From Pseudocercospora fijiensis CIRAD86 (lineage: Eukaryota > Ascomycota > Dothideomycetes > Mycosphaerellales > Mycosphaerellaceae), in NCBI RefSeq assembly GCF_000340215.1, contig NW_006921534.1:4587041-4651040 (forward strand): a DNA stretch of 64,000 nt. The letters are read 5' to 3'. Positions 22,095 to 32,599 of the stretch are shown piece after piece. Every line of letters starts with the position of its first letter. Within the stretch, counting starts at the first letter, position 1. The notes beneath the pieces were generated by a model. The model was not told the DNA's origin. It did no database searches and saw only the letters and a program-made list of their open reading frames with translations. The translations under genes and the position numbers were made by a program.

Positions 22095-22761
22095 ATGGCG
22101 TCGCTACCCCATCCTCTTGCGCTGGCCGACCTGAAGGGCTTTCACGACAACAAGCATCTTTCGGATGTCACCATCTGCTTTTCGGGCCGCAAGTTTCGCG
22201 GGCACAGGATCGTGTTGTGTCTCGCATCAGACTACTTCCAGATGACTTTCAACGGAAGATTCTTGGTAACGTCGAACGCCTGGACCATAATGAAGTTCAC
22301 ATCGGCTGATTCGCGTGCGTAAGGAGTCCAAGTCAAACGAGATCGAGCTGAAGGAGGATGATCCTGATGCCGTCGCCGGCGTGCTGAGGTACATCTACGG
22401 TCTGGATCCATTCGAAGCAGTCGCCGCTCCAGGAATTTATTTCGATTTTCGACTGTACGAGACGTCAGGAAAGTACTTGCTCCCGAGACTGCAAAGGAAA
22501 GCGGCTGCATCTGCAAAGAAGAAACTGGAGGAGAAGTGGGACACGCCCAGCTTTCCCGATTACGTCTACTCCATCTATCAGCACACGGCAACGCACAGTG
22601 GTGACCTGCGGGACATTGCCAAGACGATCTGTCGCGATCATCTACCGGCATTGATGGCCAGGAAGAAATTCAAAGAGGTCCTGTTGGAAATTCCGGAACT
22701 ATCGCTGGACATCATGCAATTGGTTGCGAAGCAAGAGACGATGAATCGCGACTCGTATTGA
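22095..22761 (+). CDS. BTB/POZ domain protein
   Basis: Two exons, 22095-22265 and 22324-22761, are joined over a 58-nt intron (GTAACG ... TAAG, phase 0) and give 202 residues. The BTB core is clear: HLSDVTICFSGRKFRGHRIVL (residues about 21-41, the DV...H(K/R) motif), then SDYFQMTFNGRF. After the splice junction comes the fungal hallmark ESKSNEIELKEDDPDAV followed by VLRYIYG, where the intron interrupts the BTB fold. The C-terminal half is helical and resembles small fungal BTB proteins that lack Kelch or MATH domains. BTB folds mediate dimerisation and often recruit substrates to Cullin-3 ligases; the actual role here is unknown. It is tail-to-tail with the next gene, 155 bp away. Confidence 0.85.
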
Positions 22762-22916
22762 TCCACTTGCGCCACGTACGGCCACGACATGGAAAGAAGA
22801 AGCTAAGGCATTTCTGTTCCTTTGAGCCAGATGAAAGTGTGGATGAGAAGCACGGGCTACCAAAACATGATGGAAAGGCCAGTAGCTTATGATTACTGAC
22901 GGAAGTGCTTGGTGCC

Positions 22917-23967
22917 TCAACTTTGTCGCGGATCACCATCATGATCCAACTGCGTCGTGTTGTCGTGCATGACTTGTTGTGCAAAGCTCACGTTATCTTG
23001 TCGCTTGGGTGGCGGCACCTCATCCTCGTCATGCTTCAGTTGGGGCGGATCCTGCCCAGGCTTGTCGGCAAACAAGTCCATAATAGCGCCTTTGCCGGTA
23101 GCGCGTTGATAGATGGCAAAGCTGGTCCCGAACTCGCGGTGAGCGCCAACCTGGATGGCTTTGAGTAGCTCTACGGCGAAATTCTGGCAATTATTGCTGA
23201 TGAGGTTGTAGGCTGGCCGTTTCTCGCGCCTAGTATCATTGAAAGATTGGTAGTCTGCTCTTGAAAGCACGGCGAAGAACTTACATGTTATGAATGGTCA
23301 TTCGACTTGCCTCTCGGACTGCCTGGTCATTGAAGCGCGTCTTGCCAACTTCAAATATGTGCCATTCTTCTCGCTTGAGCTCCTCGTTAATGTAGATGAT
23401 GTCCAGATTGCCGTCCTACCGTCAGGAGCATCAGCGCATTGCTCTGTGGGAGTGATGTCACAAGGAGTTCAGCTTGCCATACCATCCAAAGCTGATGCAC
23501 ATAATCGCCGACAATTACTGCCCAATGCTGTGTTGGATCTGGATATTTGCCGATCTTTGCAGTGATCTGCTTGCCGATGCCGGTCTTCTCAGCGAACCAT
23601 TTCCCTGTCGCACCTGCTACAGGATGCTGCTGTTCATTAGCAAGAGCAGCGAGTGCGGTATGAATTCTACGCCGCGGACACTACTCACCCAACCCAGCTC
23701 TACCGTCCTTGGCTCGCCGCTGACAAGAGCTTCGCCATCAGGAACGACATCCGGCCGGCTGCCGAGTCCTGCAGCCTTTTGCAGTTCCTTTTTGGCATCA
23801 CTTGCTTCTTTGGCGGTCCAGGATTGAGCCTGCTGAAGGTATGGTTTCACGAAGGTGGTGACCTTGTCGGCCATTGAGCTCTTGGCATCCTTCTTTTCTT
23901 CAATATTTTCACTGTCCAGCGAGCGATGGTTGCTGCCTTTGTCTTTATTCCGCTTGAACAAGGTCAT
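22917..23967 (-). CDS. fungal H/NC papain-fold-like protein (permuted NlpC/P60 or PPPDE-like), 286 aa
   Basis: Four minus-strand exons, 23685-23967, 23483-23616, 23285-23415 and 22917-23229, give 286 residues. The joints read naturally: GWV-TGATGKWF, HQLWM-DGNLDII and TIHNM-REKRPAYN. The first donor appears to be GTAGTG, four bases inside a better-looking GTGAGT, because only this choice keeps the frame open. The N-terminal 95 residues are charged. A histidine in TQHWAVIVGDYVHQLW (H125) and a later YNLISNNCQNFAVELL (N196-C197) match the spacing and order of permuted papain-like folds, in which a conserved His precedes an Asn-Cys pair. Such proteins include deubiquitinase-like and acyltransferase-like enzymes. 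I infer a possible cysteine hydrolase; the substrate is unknown. It is head-to-head with HEX1. Confidence 0.65.
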
Positions 23968-24894
23968 GATGTGGTGTCAACTTGTCAAGAGAAGTCCAGG
24001 CTGGTGGATTTTCTTGCAGGGTTCTCGGCCACAGCTGGTCGCACCTTGCTCTTGCTGGGAATCTGCTCCGACGTAGCTTCTCCCTGCCTCCTTCTCTGTG
24101 CTGTTCAGAAGCAGCGCTGGTGCATTTCGGTGTCAACGATGAGATCATGTTGGCATTCACGAGATTGATGATAGGTACATGTACCTGCCCACGCATGACT
24201 GTGTACGGATTCCGACGCGGTCCATTTTGCTTCCTTGAGAACGGCGGCTCGATGCGCTCGCTTAATTTTGAGTAGCGCGTCAGAGTCGTGTTCCTAGGAG
24301 GCTGCAGGGGAAGTGCGCGATTTGGGCAGTATGTTTTGATGGCAAAACGAGCGGGATGCATGGGAGACTTCAATGGCCGGCCAATTGAAGCTACACACGA
24401 AGCCATGGGTGGGACTGCTGATTAGTGATTACGACGACGGCTGCTCAAGCCTCATGCTCTCACGCAGCCATTATCCACACGTGGAGAAGAAAATGAAAAG
24501 TCCATGGCTGGTAGGTGTGAGGAAGTCTTCCAATCATGAACAACAAACGAGCATCATCATATTGGCATTATTATTGGTGCTCGAGATGATCCAGTGCAAA
24601 ATACATTGCCGAGGCTGGGAGAGCCGCTGGGGTGCGATGGTGCGTCGCCCTGGTCGCGTTCCCCAGCAACGTGTGTTTGGTGACGCTAAGGAAAGCACGA
24701 CCCAACCTCTCTCCACCGCACCAATAACTGTGCCCTTCTCCTCCTCATCGCTCCATCTCCTGCTTCTGCATCTGCATCACAATTCAACCGTCACTTGGCC
24801 ACGTACAAGAGCTTGCTGCTGTCCACACACTGGCTTCCTGCAGCTCTTACGCGTAGTCAATTCTCCGAGCTCCTCGACACAGCTCAGCTTGTAG
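23968..24894. promoter_or_regulatory. divergent region upstream of the H/NC gene and HEX1
   Basis: This region of about 0.93 kb lies between two divergent genes. It must contain the HEX1 promoter and its unresolved first exon. A TC-rich stretch at 24715-24790 and a CA/CT-rich stretch before 24895 resemble a fungal core promoter and leader. Open frames on both strands lack coding character. Confidence 0.5.
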
Positions 24895-26665
24895 TCTTCC
24901 ATCTCTCAGAGTCGGAAGACCTTCAAGTCGAGCACCGCTGCCAACCTGGATTACGACGCGAGAGTACCGTGAGTGCATGCATCCATCAATGGCCGCGCGC
25001 TGAATCAAAGTCCATCACTAATCCCGCCTCCAGAGTCCCGTTCAGCGTCTTTCCGTCTACCTACAAAAACGAGCAGACTCCTGAGACCACAGAAGTCAAG
25101 ACCGACGAGCGTGTAACAGTCCAAGGCGCTGGACGGGAAGATCGACAAGACCCTTACCCTTCCCAAACCGGCCCTTCCCGTCGAGACGACCGCTACCGCG
25201 AAGACATCCGCATCACTGAAGAAGACCGTTTCCGCAGACAAGACCGACGTGACCGCGAGGACATTCGCATCACTGAGGACCGCCAGTACCCCGGACCAGG
25301 CCGCCACGCAGAAGCTGTCGATACTCGTGTAGAGATTGATATTGACCGCCACAAGTGAGTCTTCACATTTCTTCTTCTGCTGACGCGCTCGCACACTCGC
25401 AAGCCTCACTGTTTACCGCATTGATGCTCCTTGTCGAGACCCCAGCGCCTGAGGCCGCTCTGGCTCCACTCAGCCCCATGCACAAACACGACCACATCTG
25501 CCCCTGAGTGGCCCTTGGCAGACACGCCATGGTCCTAGCTCCTCTAGTGTGTTGTGTTGTCGTCCAAGCAACAAAGACCATCACTTCTCACCGCACCTTC
25601 CCTGTTGTCCATCACAGATCTTGGGCCTCTCATCACCACATCGTCGAGGCAGCTCACTAACATCTTATCCTCTGCAGCTACCGTGAGCCATACCAGCGTT
25701 ACAGCGACGCTCAGATCAACGTCCAGGACCGCGTCTACGACCGCGAGTACCCCACTCGTCACACTCCAGCAACACAGATTGATCTAGACTCCCGCATCGA
25801 CATTGCCGAGCGAGAGTTCCGTGATCGAACCACCCCATTCACTGAGGAGTACAGAGCTTCTCGTCGTTGGCAAGACAAGAGCACCCATCCACGCGAGTAC
25901 CCGGCTGAAGGCCACCAAGAGCGACAGCCAGTGCGCTTCGACGACGAGAAAGTCGAAGAGCGCGTGACTGTCGAAGAATCCGCACGTCCTCACAAGCGTG
26001 ATATGGGATATTACGACGAGGACGGCCACTACCACTCGTTCCGTCACGGAGTCCGCCGCGCTGCTGACAGAATTTTGCACCCATTCGAGAGTCACCACCG
26101 CCGCCACCACTCCCATCACGACACCGTTGTTGAGCGTGAAGAAGACGTTGTAGTCAAGGACCGCGAAGTCACCATGTCTGCTCCACGCGACGACGGAGGC
26201 CGCCGCTATGCTGGCCCACCAAACACCATCACGATCCCATGCCACCACATCCGCATTGGCGACCTGCTCATCCTTCAGGGCCGCCCTTGCCAAGTCATCC
26301 GCATCACCACCTCTGCTCAGACTGGACAGCACCGCTACCTTGGTGTTGACCTTTTCACCAAGCAGCTTCACGAGGAGAGCTCCTTCGTCAGCAACCCAAG
26401 CCCATCTGTTGTTGTCCAGAACATGATCGGCCCTGTCTTCAAGCAGTACCGTGTCTTGGATATCCGTGACGATGGCCACGTTGTTGCCATGACTGAGACG
26501 GGTGATGTCAAGCAAGGTCTTCCAGTCCTTGACCAGAGCAGCCTGCTGCAGCGCCTCACCGAATCTTTCAACAACGGTCGTGGCAGCGTTCGTGTGCTTG
26601 TCATCAGCGACGAGGGCCGTGAGCTTGCTGTTGACTACAAGGTTGTCCACGGCAGCCGTTTGTAA
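24895..26665 (+). CDS. hex1: Woronin body core protein HEX1 with long N-terminal extension (first exon unresolved)
   Basis: The C-terminal exon (25678-26665) encodes the HEX1 core: an eIF5A-like double beta-barrel with TITIPCHHIRIGDLLILQG, HRYLGVDLFTKQLHEESSF and the terminal SRL peroxisomal targeting signal. HEX1 self-assembles into the crystalline core of Woronin bodies, which plug septal pores after wounding. MGYYDEDGHYHSF at 26003 matches the start of the short form known in other species; from there the protein is 220 residues. Upstream exons 25034-25354 and about 24895-24968 join in frame (introns of 323 and 65 nt) and add about 240 Arg/Asp/Glu-rich residues containing a repeated REDIRITE motif. 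No in-frame ATG precedes them before a stop, so a further 5' exon must exist or the extension is not fully translated. The left boundary is uncertain. Confidence 0.88.
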
Positions 26666-27347
26666 ATCCGCAGATGTGAGTAGTGTCCTGCCCCCCATTA
26701 CCCACGACTTTGCTGACGACTCCGTTCAGTATGAGAGAGAACACGAGTTGCATAGCGCAATGTCGCACCCGTAAAAGCCATTCTATGGTCAGTCGCGATT
26801 AGGAGTTTTGCTTCTTGCTGTACCTATAACGAGTGACTTCCACCAAAAGATTATGAGGATGCGGCGTCAGGAAAGTTGTGCATAGGAAAGACAGGTGGGA
26901 TGGATGAACAGATTGTGCATAGCATGCAGAAGTTGCATCGAATTGTAATGATGGTACATGCTCACATACTTTTCCTTTTCTTGTTGCTGATGAAGGATAC
27001 CTACAGTAGGTACTGTCTTGATTGCTGACGTCGGTCTGGGGTGTCCGATACTTTCGGCATCGATCAACAACCCTCCTTCAGTGTTTGCGGGGTAGTAGTG
27101 TAGTCGAGAAGTCGACGACCATGAACTTGACGTAAGATGTGCCGAACGGCGTAGGTATGTTGTTGCAGCAGTTGGTATGATTACCTCTACTTCTCATTTG
27201 TCTCAACATCAACACCGTTGTTCTATCCCCAGGCTTCACCCAAAAGTGATCTAACTGCCAAGATACCTTAGAAGAAGAAGTACACAGTATCAACTAAAGC
27301 ATTCCGTCCTTTCTACCCCACGAAACAGCATCCAAACAACACATACC
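26666..27347. other. intergenic region between HEX1 and the oxygenase gene
   Basis: About 680 bp hold the HEX1 3' UTR, including the probable intron, and the promoter of the oxygenase gene. No coding frame or repeat is convincing. Confidence 0.45.
26676..26729 (+). other. probable intron in the HEX1 3' UTR
   Basis: Ten bases after the HEX1 stop codon there is GTGAGT, a TGCTGAC branch-like site at 26711-26717 and TTCAG, giving a 54-nt GT-AG intron of the size common in this window. It is inferred from sequence only. Confidence 0.5.
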
Positions 27348-28496
27348 ATGGGATCAATCACTCCTCCTCCAGAAGAAGACCAATCCCTAATCTTCACCCA
27401 CCTTCCTCCCTTCCCGACCAACGTCCCAACCGTGCCCCTGCTCCGCCTCAACCTCTCCAAACTCCTCTCCAACGATGCGCTCGAAGAAGAAAAACTCTGG
27501 CGCGCATGTTGCGACCTAGGATTCTTCTACCTCGACTGCCGCGGCGGAAACGGAATCGACAGGACAACTCAAGTCAAAATCTCAGGTGACCATCTCCTGC
27601 ATTCCGCGGACGAACTCTTCGATCTCGCCGAAGGAGTTTTCGACTTACCGGTCTCAGAGAAAGCGAAATACGACATGATGGGCGAGAATTCATATTTCGG
27701 GTACAAAGGTTATGGAGATGGTGTGATTGATAGAAAGGGAACGAAGGATCGGGTTGAGTTTTGGAATATTTCGAAAGATGATATTTTGGGGATTAGTGAG
27801 AGGTTGAAGAATCCGGAGGTTTTGAGGGGGGAGGAGAATCGAGGGAAGATTCGGGCGTATATGTTGGATTGTCATGCTGTTGTTACGATGATCTTGGGGA
27901 GGTTGGAGAAGAGACTGGGATTGCCTGAGGGGAGGTTGAGGGATTTGCATCGTTTGCAGGCTGTGAGTGGGGATCAAGTCAGGTGGGTTAAGAGTCCTCC
28001 GCAGGATATCGATGATCGGAGGGCTGCGTTGGGGGAACATACGGATTTTGGATCTGTGACTGTGCTTTTCAATCGGCTCGGTGGGTTGCAGGTATTGCCG
28101 CCGGAGACGGAGGAGTGGGCGTATGTGAAGCCTTTAAAGGGCCATTGTGTTGTGAATTTGGGGGATGCGATGGTGAAGTTTACCGCGGGGATTTTGAGGA
28201 GTAATATGCATAGGGTTGTGAATCCGCCTGGGGAGCAGGAGAATGGGACGAGATATAGTCTTGTGTATTTTAATCGGCCGGGGGATGAGGTTGTGTTGAA
28301 GGTTCTGGAGGGAAGTGAGATGATTGATGCGAAGAGGAGGGAGAACCCGCAGGTTGAGAGCGGTGAGGAAATTAATGCGAAGGAATGGATATTGAGAAGG
28401 GCGATGGGTAGGAGGGCCGGTGGTGACTGGGAAAAGGGACAGGGTACGGACAAAGAGAGGATGGAGAAGCATGATAGTGGTATTGCAGCTTCCTAG
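27348..28496 (+). CDS. 2-oxoglutarate/Fe(II)-dependent dioxygenase (isopenicillin N synthase-like fold)
   Basis: This intact single-exon gene encodes 382 residues. An N-terminal DIOX_N-like domain has the order PTVPLLRLNLSKLL, then LWRACCDLGFFYLDC. The jelly-roll domain carries the iron ligands H231 and D233 (GEHTDFGSVTVLF) and H288 (SNMHRVVNP), and the 2-oxoglutarate-binding R302-x-S304 in RYSLVYF. All catalytic residues are present. The reaction type (oxidation of an unknown small molecule with 2-oxoglutarate and O2) follows from the family; the substrate is unknown, and no biosynthetic cluster surrounds it. Codon use changes abruptly near 27,690: before it third positions are mostly C, after it mostly G or T. 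The pogo element begins about 325 bp downstream. Confidence 0.9.
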   Translation: MGSITPPPEEDQSLIFTHLPPFPTNVPTVPLLRLNLSKLLSNDALEEEKLWRACCDLGFFYLDCRGGNGIDRTTQVKISGDHLLHSADELFDLAEGVFDLPVSEKAKYDMMGENSYFGYKGYGDGVIDRKGTKDRVEFWNISKDDILGISERLKNPEVLRGEENRGKIRAYMLDCHAVVTMILGRLEKRLGLPEGRLRDLHRLQAVSGDQVRWVKSPPQDIDDRRAALGEHTDFGSVTVLFNRLGGLQVLPPETEEWAYVKPLKGHCVVNLGDAMVKFTAGILRSNMHRVVNPPGEQENGTRYSLVYFNRPGDEVVLKVLEGSEMIDAKRRENPQVESGEEINAKEWILRRAMGRRAGGDWEKGQGTDKERMEKHDSGIAAS

Positions 28497-28820
28497 TGTG
28501 CAAGCATACACCCCGAACTTCAAGAGGCATCTTCGTAGTAGATGCTCTACAGTTTGCAGACTGTCCAGAGAATAACGATCTGTCTTCATCAATGAAAGAA
28601 GACAGTGATGCCGGTGAAGCCCAGGTCACAATAATCTCAAGAGTAAATCGTCGAAGAGCCAGACCCCCGCAGCCAGAGTCAAGGATGATGCATGCTGTAT
28701 CAATCACGTGTTGCGGCCAACTCCTGGGATTCCTGGCTGAAGCCGTGTGCTCGAGGCAAAAAACCAAGAGTCTCTTGTGCATATCCAGGGTTCCGTCACA
28801 CACTTTACGCCCGCTGATCG
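28497..28820. other. short host spacer before the transposon block
   Basis: This holds the 3' flank of the oxygenase gene. It has normal base composition with CpA and TpG intact, so RIP-like mutation stops sharply at the transposon edge. No gene is called. Confidence 0.5.
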
Positions 28821-31800
28821 CGGGGTTTCTAGCCATACGTAAAATCGCTTTTTCTTAGTAGGCCACATGTAAAACTCGATAAGTGGTATATTCCAGTCCT
28901 ATACAGACATCTAGGTAGGTACAATATTAAACCGCGAGTCTAAATATAATATTAGCTAGTTTATCCGAGCGTATAGTAGTCGTAGGACCTCGCTATCGCT
29001 ATTTCTTATATAATCCTTAGCAGGCGCGTCCACCTCATTCTAAAGCGTGTATTCCTCGTATTCCTCCTATTTCTTATATTCTACTATACGGATCGTATAT
29101 AAAACTTAGTATAGGGCGTAAAAGGGGTAAAAAGGTAAAAAGGATACGAGCCGAGCGGTTAACCGAGACGGAGAGGGCAGAGAGGGTAGTAGAACGCGTC
29201 GTTTCGAAGTACTACGAATTAGAGGCTAAATCGGATAAGAAGAAGGTTAGCATTCGAGCGCTTTATAAGAGTAAGAAGGCAACTAGCCTATATTCTCGTA
29301 TTTACTAGCGGTTAAGAGGCCGTAGATCGCTATTTAATCGTCTATTAACTAATACTAAACTAGACGAGTCTTAAGAGCTAGCGCTAGCGGATTATTATCG
29401 AAAGAGGGACGTAATAGATATATTCTTACTAGTAGCGTTAATCGTTATTATAGCGATAGAGATACTAGTTAGCCTATTACTAGAGGGGACGCCGAAGGAT
29501 ACAATACCGCTATTTAGTATAGACTAGGCCGACCGCTTTCTAAAGCGCTATAGACTTAGTAAAGTTAAGTCTAAGCCGATTAAGGTATAGCGGAAGGAGG
29601 CTTACGACCCTTCTACGATAAGGAGTTAGTTTAACCGCTTTAAGGCGATAATTTCGCGACTAGGTATAAAGCCGCGGAATATATAGAATTTCGATAAGAC
29701 TAGCTTCCGAGTTAGAATAGGTAGTAACGAGTATATCGTTATAATAGATACGAAGCGGCGCGCCTAGACCGAATATAATAGCAACCGTACGTATATAACT
29801 ATCGTCGAGACCGTTAATGCCTTCGGTAAGGTAGTAGATTATTAGTTGATTATAAAAGGTATAATAGTCTAAGAACGGTAGGTGCCGAAGGAAGGTAAGT
29901 CTATTACTACTACCTAAGGCAAGAACGACGTTACCTACTAACTAATACACCCTCGTTCTTAGGCAAGGACAACTTCTTAATTACTGTTAATAAGTCTAGA
30001 TATATAACCGACGACACTATAATGTACTATATCCGCTAGTTTAAGCGGAAGACAAGGCCTAAAGATCTAGAAGAATAGAGGGTGCTTCTATGCGACAATT
30101 ACGGCTCCTACTACTTTAAGGAGTTTGTAGCCTTTATAAAGCGGCATAAGATTTAACTATAGGGCCTACAACTATACACTTTACACTTTATGCAGCCGTT
30201 AGATATTATCCTGTTCTAGGTATATAAACTAAGGCATAGGCAAGCAGTATTAGAGGCTATACACCGTAGTATTAGTGAATTCGGAATACCTAAGTTCATC
30301 GAGGCGCTCTCGGCTATTCGTAGTAAGACGTTTACCTCTTATAATATAAGGTTAGCATTTCGGAAGATAGGTATATTCCTAATTAATAGGGAGGTCCCTT
30401 ATAGGCATATTCGAGATTAGTATAGAGCTACTAACTATAACTAGAACTAGCAAACAATTAAGGGCGAATTAGTATAGGAAGAAGTCCGCTATAATAAATC
30501 GCTAGTAATAGCGGAGGTCGCTTAGTAGGAGTATATCGCGTCGGTTAAGCAACAACGTTCTATAGAGCCTACTATTATCGATCTAGAAGGCTAGGCTTAC
30601 GCTAATAGTCGCTACTACCTCGGGGATCTCGAAAACTTAATTACTTAGGGTATGCTATCGTTACCCCCTACGCTACCTTAGCGAACACCGATACCCGAAC
30701 TGCCGCAATAGCTCCTTAATACTATAACTAGCCCTCGTACGATTAAGGCGTCTCGTAGTGCTATACAAGCTCGCAAGGACTTCCGACGTTCTTATCTAAA
30801 ACTAGCCCCGTAGGGTATCGATCCTATATTACTATTATTTAACCTATTTTCCTCGTTACCTATAAAGCAAGTAGAAGAAGCCTATACTATCTTAGTTAAC
30901 GCGGCTATTTGTAAAGGCGAGGAATACAAGCGTAAATACTAGTCTACGAGCATTATTAAGCGAGCAAAGAAGCGATAGAAGGAGTAGCCTAATCGGCTTA
31001 TAAGGGTAGGTACTATCGAGGCGAATGAATTGCGCTTATAAGTTACGCAACAAGACAAGAACCTAGTTAATAATAACCGCTAGAAGATGTTATAGGAGGT
31101 GCAGAATGCTATTAGTAAGGCACGCTTATATCGGCTTAAGTGTAGTAAGGCCTTCTGTGTCGTATTTAATAACAATAGTAAGACTAAATAGATAGACGTT
31201 AACCTTTAGTCTATCGATAAGCCGCTACGGCGTATCTTCGACCTACGGCTTCTCGATAGCAATAATACCTCGAAGAAGACTAGTAATCTATATGCGACTA
31301 TTCTCGGCGATTATAGGCGCCGTACCGATACAACTAATAGCGGCATAGTTACCTATAGCTAGAGTAAGCTAAGGATACTGCTATTGCCGACTCGTACCTA
31401 TAACTATAAAGGCGATATTATAGTATAGACTATTAAGCCGAGGCGGCGACTAAATAGCCTATTCGCGTAAGAGCCTAACACTCGATTAGACTAGCTCTAG
31501 CAAGACGAGGCGCTGCTTAATAAAGATACCGTATACACTGCAATTTAGCCTTATTTAGTACCTCCTCGTCGCTGCTACGAGTCTATATAAAGCAAGCGAT
31601 ATTTCTACGAGCCTCCGAAGAAATCTAGTCGTTATAAAGGCGCGGTTGCTAGCAGCAAGAACAACCCTATTAAGCTAGAAGAGGTAGATAGTAGATATAG
31701 TAGCGGTTAGCTATTTACTTAGCAAGAAGAGGTAGTAGTTATATAATAGATATATAGGCCGACCTATAAAGTAATTGACTATATAGTTAACGCGAGGTAT

Positions 31801-32000
31801 GCGCGAAAGCCGATTGTTAGCCTATTCTAACTACCTACGGTCGTAATTTAGTCGCTAATATACCGGAAATCTACTGCTTCTTAACCCTTATCGCACTTAT
31901 ATTCAATTTCCTATTATATGTGCTCTACAACATTATTGTTATCGAATTTTACGTATAGCCTACTAAGAAAAAGCGATTTTACGTATAGCTTGAATCCCCG
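28821..32000 (+). mobile_element. pogo/Fot1-type (Tc1-mariner superfamily) DNA transposon, RIP-degraded
   Basis: The terminal inverted repeats share a perfect 28-bp core at 28836-28863 and 31958-31985. Similarity extends inward for another 19 bp, with four differences that are all C/T transitions, and outward to about 28821 and 32000 (CGGGG termini). A TA dinucleotide lies at the edge of the core on both sides, but the exact ends and target duplication are not certain. The inside is rich in TpA, poor in CpA and TpG, and keeps many CpG. It encodes a degraded DDE transposase. The element is about 3.2 kb, slightly larger than typical Fot1 elements, because coding-like sequence continues after the transposase to about 31,860. 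Confidence 0.85.
29110..31200 (+). pseudogene. degenerate pogo/Fot1 transposase
   Basis: Reading through TAG and TAA codons gives a CENP-B/pogo-like transposase. There is an N-terminal helix-turn-helix region (VSIRALYKSKK), then the first catalytic Asp in NFDKTSFRV (GAT at 29693), the second in LLCDNYGSYYFKEF (GAC at 30094) and the third in FMQPLDIILFQVYK (GAT at 30202). The conserved post-domain AIRSKTFTSYNIRLAFRK follows. The first Asp is in a different frame from the other two, so at least one frameshift lies near 29.94 kb. Stops are TAG or TAA, as expected from C-to-T or G-to-A change of Gln and Trp codons; I saw no TGA. It is clearly non-functional. Confidence 0.82.
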
Positions 32001-32049
32001 AGCTAGGGCGAGGGGTGAAGTAGGCTAACGCAACTAGAGATGTAAAAAC

Positions 32050-32230
32050 CTTAGTAATTGTAATAGTAATAGCAAATAGTAAATAGTAAAGTCAAATTGG
32101 CAATAGTAATAGTAATAGTAATAGTAATCCTACAGAGAATTCTATAGTAATCGTAATAGTAATAGTAATAGTAAAATTACTATAGTAATATTACTATTAC
32201 TATAGTAATTACTATTAGACTATTTAGTAT
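32050..32230. repeat. left subterminal TAGTAA repeat array of the hAT-like element
   Basis: Irregular runs of AATAGT/TAGTAA hexamers in both orientations follow the left terminal repeat. The mirror array lies at 39900-40060. Subterminal hexamers of this type are usual transposase-binding sites in hAT elements; that role is inferred. Confidence 0.7.
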
Positions 32231-32599
32231 AGTAAATTGTATTCTATACGAGTCCTAGTATTGATTTTTCTAGAATATATTAATATATTTACTATAGATA
32301 TATCTAGTAAAACTATAGAGATATTAATTTTTAAAATTCTAATAGTAGGTTCTTATAGAAGTTAATATCTTTATAAGTTTAATAGATAAACTATTAAAAA
32401 AATTATATATAGTTAAAAAAAGCGAAGCTATAGATATATATTACGCTCTTTTTATTAGTTAAGAATTATATATAATATTATAACTATACAGATAGTAGTA
32501 AAAGTATAACATTATATATTAATAATAATAGACAGTATATATTCTAATATGCTCTCTACTATACGTCTCTAATTATACTCGGATAGAAGTGGGAAAATA

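Noticed and set aside
25784..26698. 304-codon open frame on the minus strand over HEX1
   Set aside because: It is the antisense shadow of the conserved HEX1 coding exon; its sequence shows no family motif.
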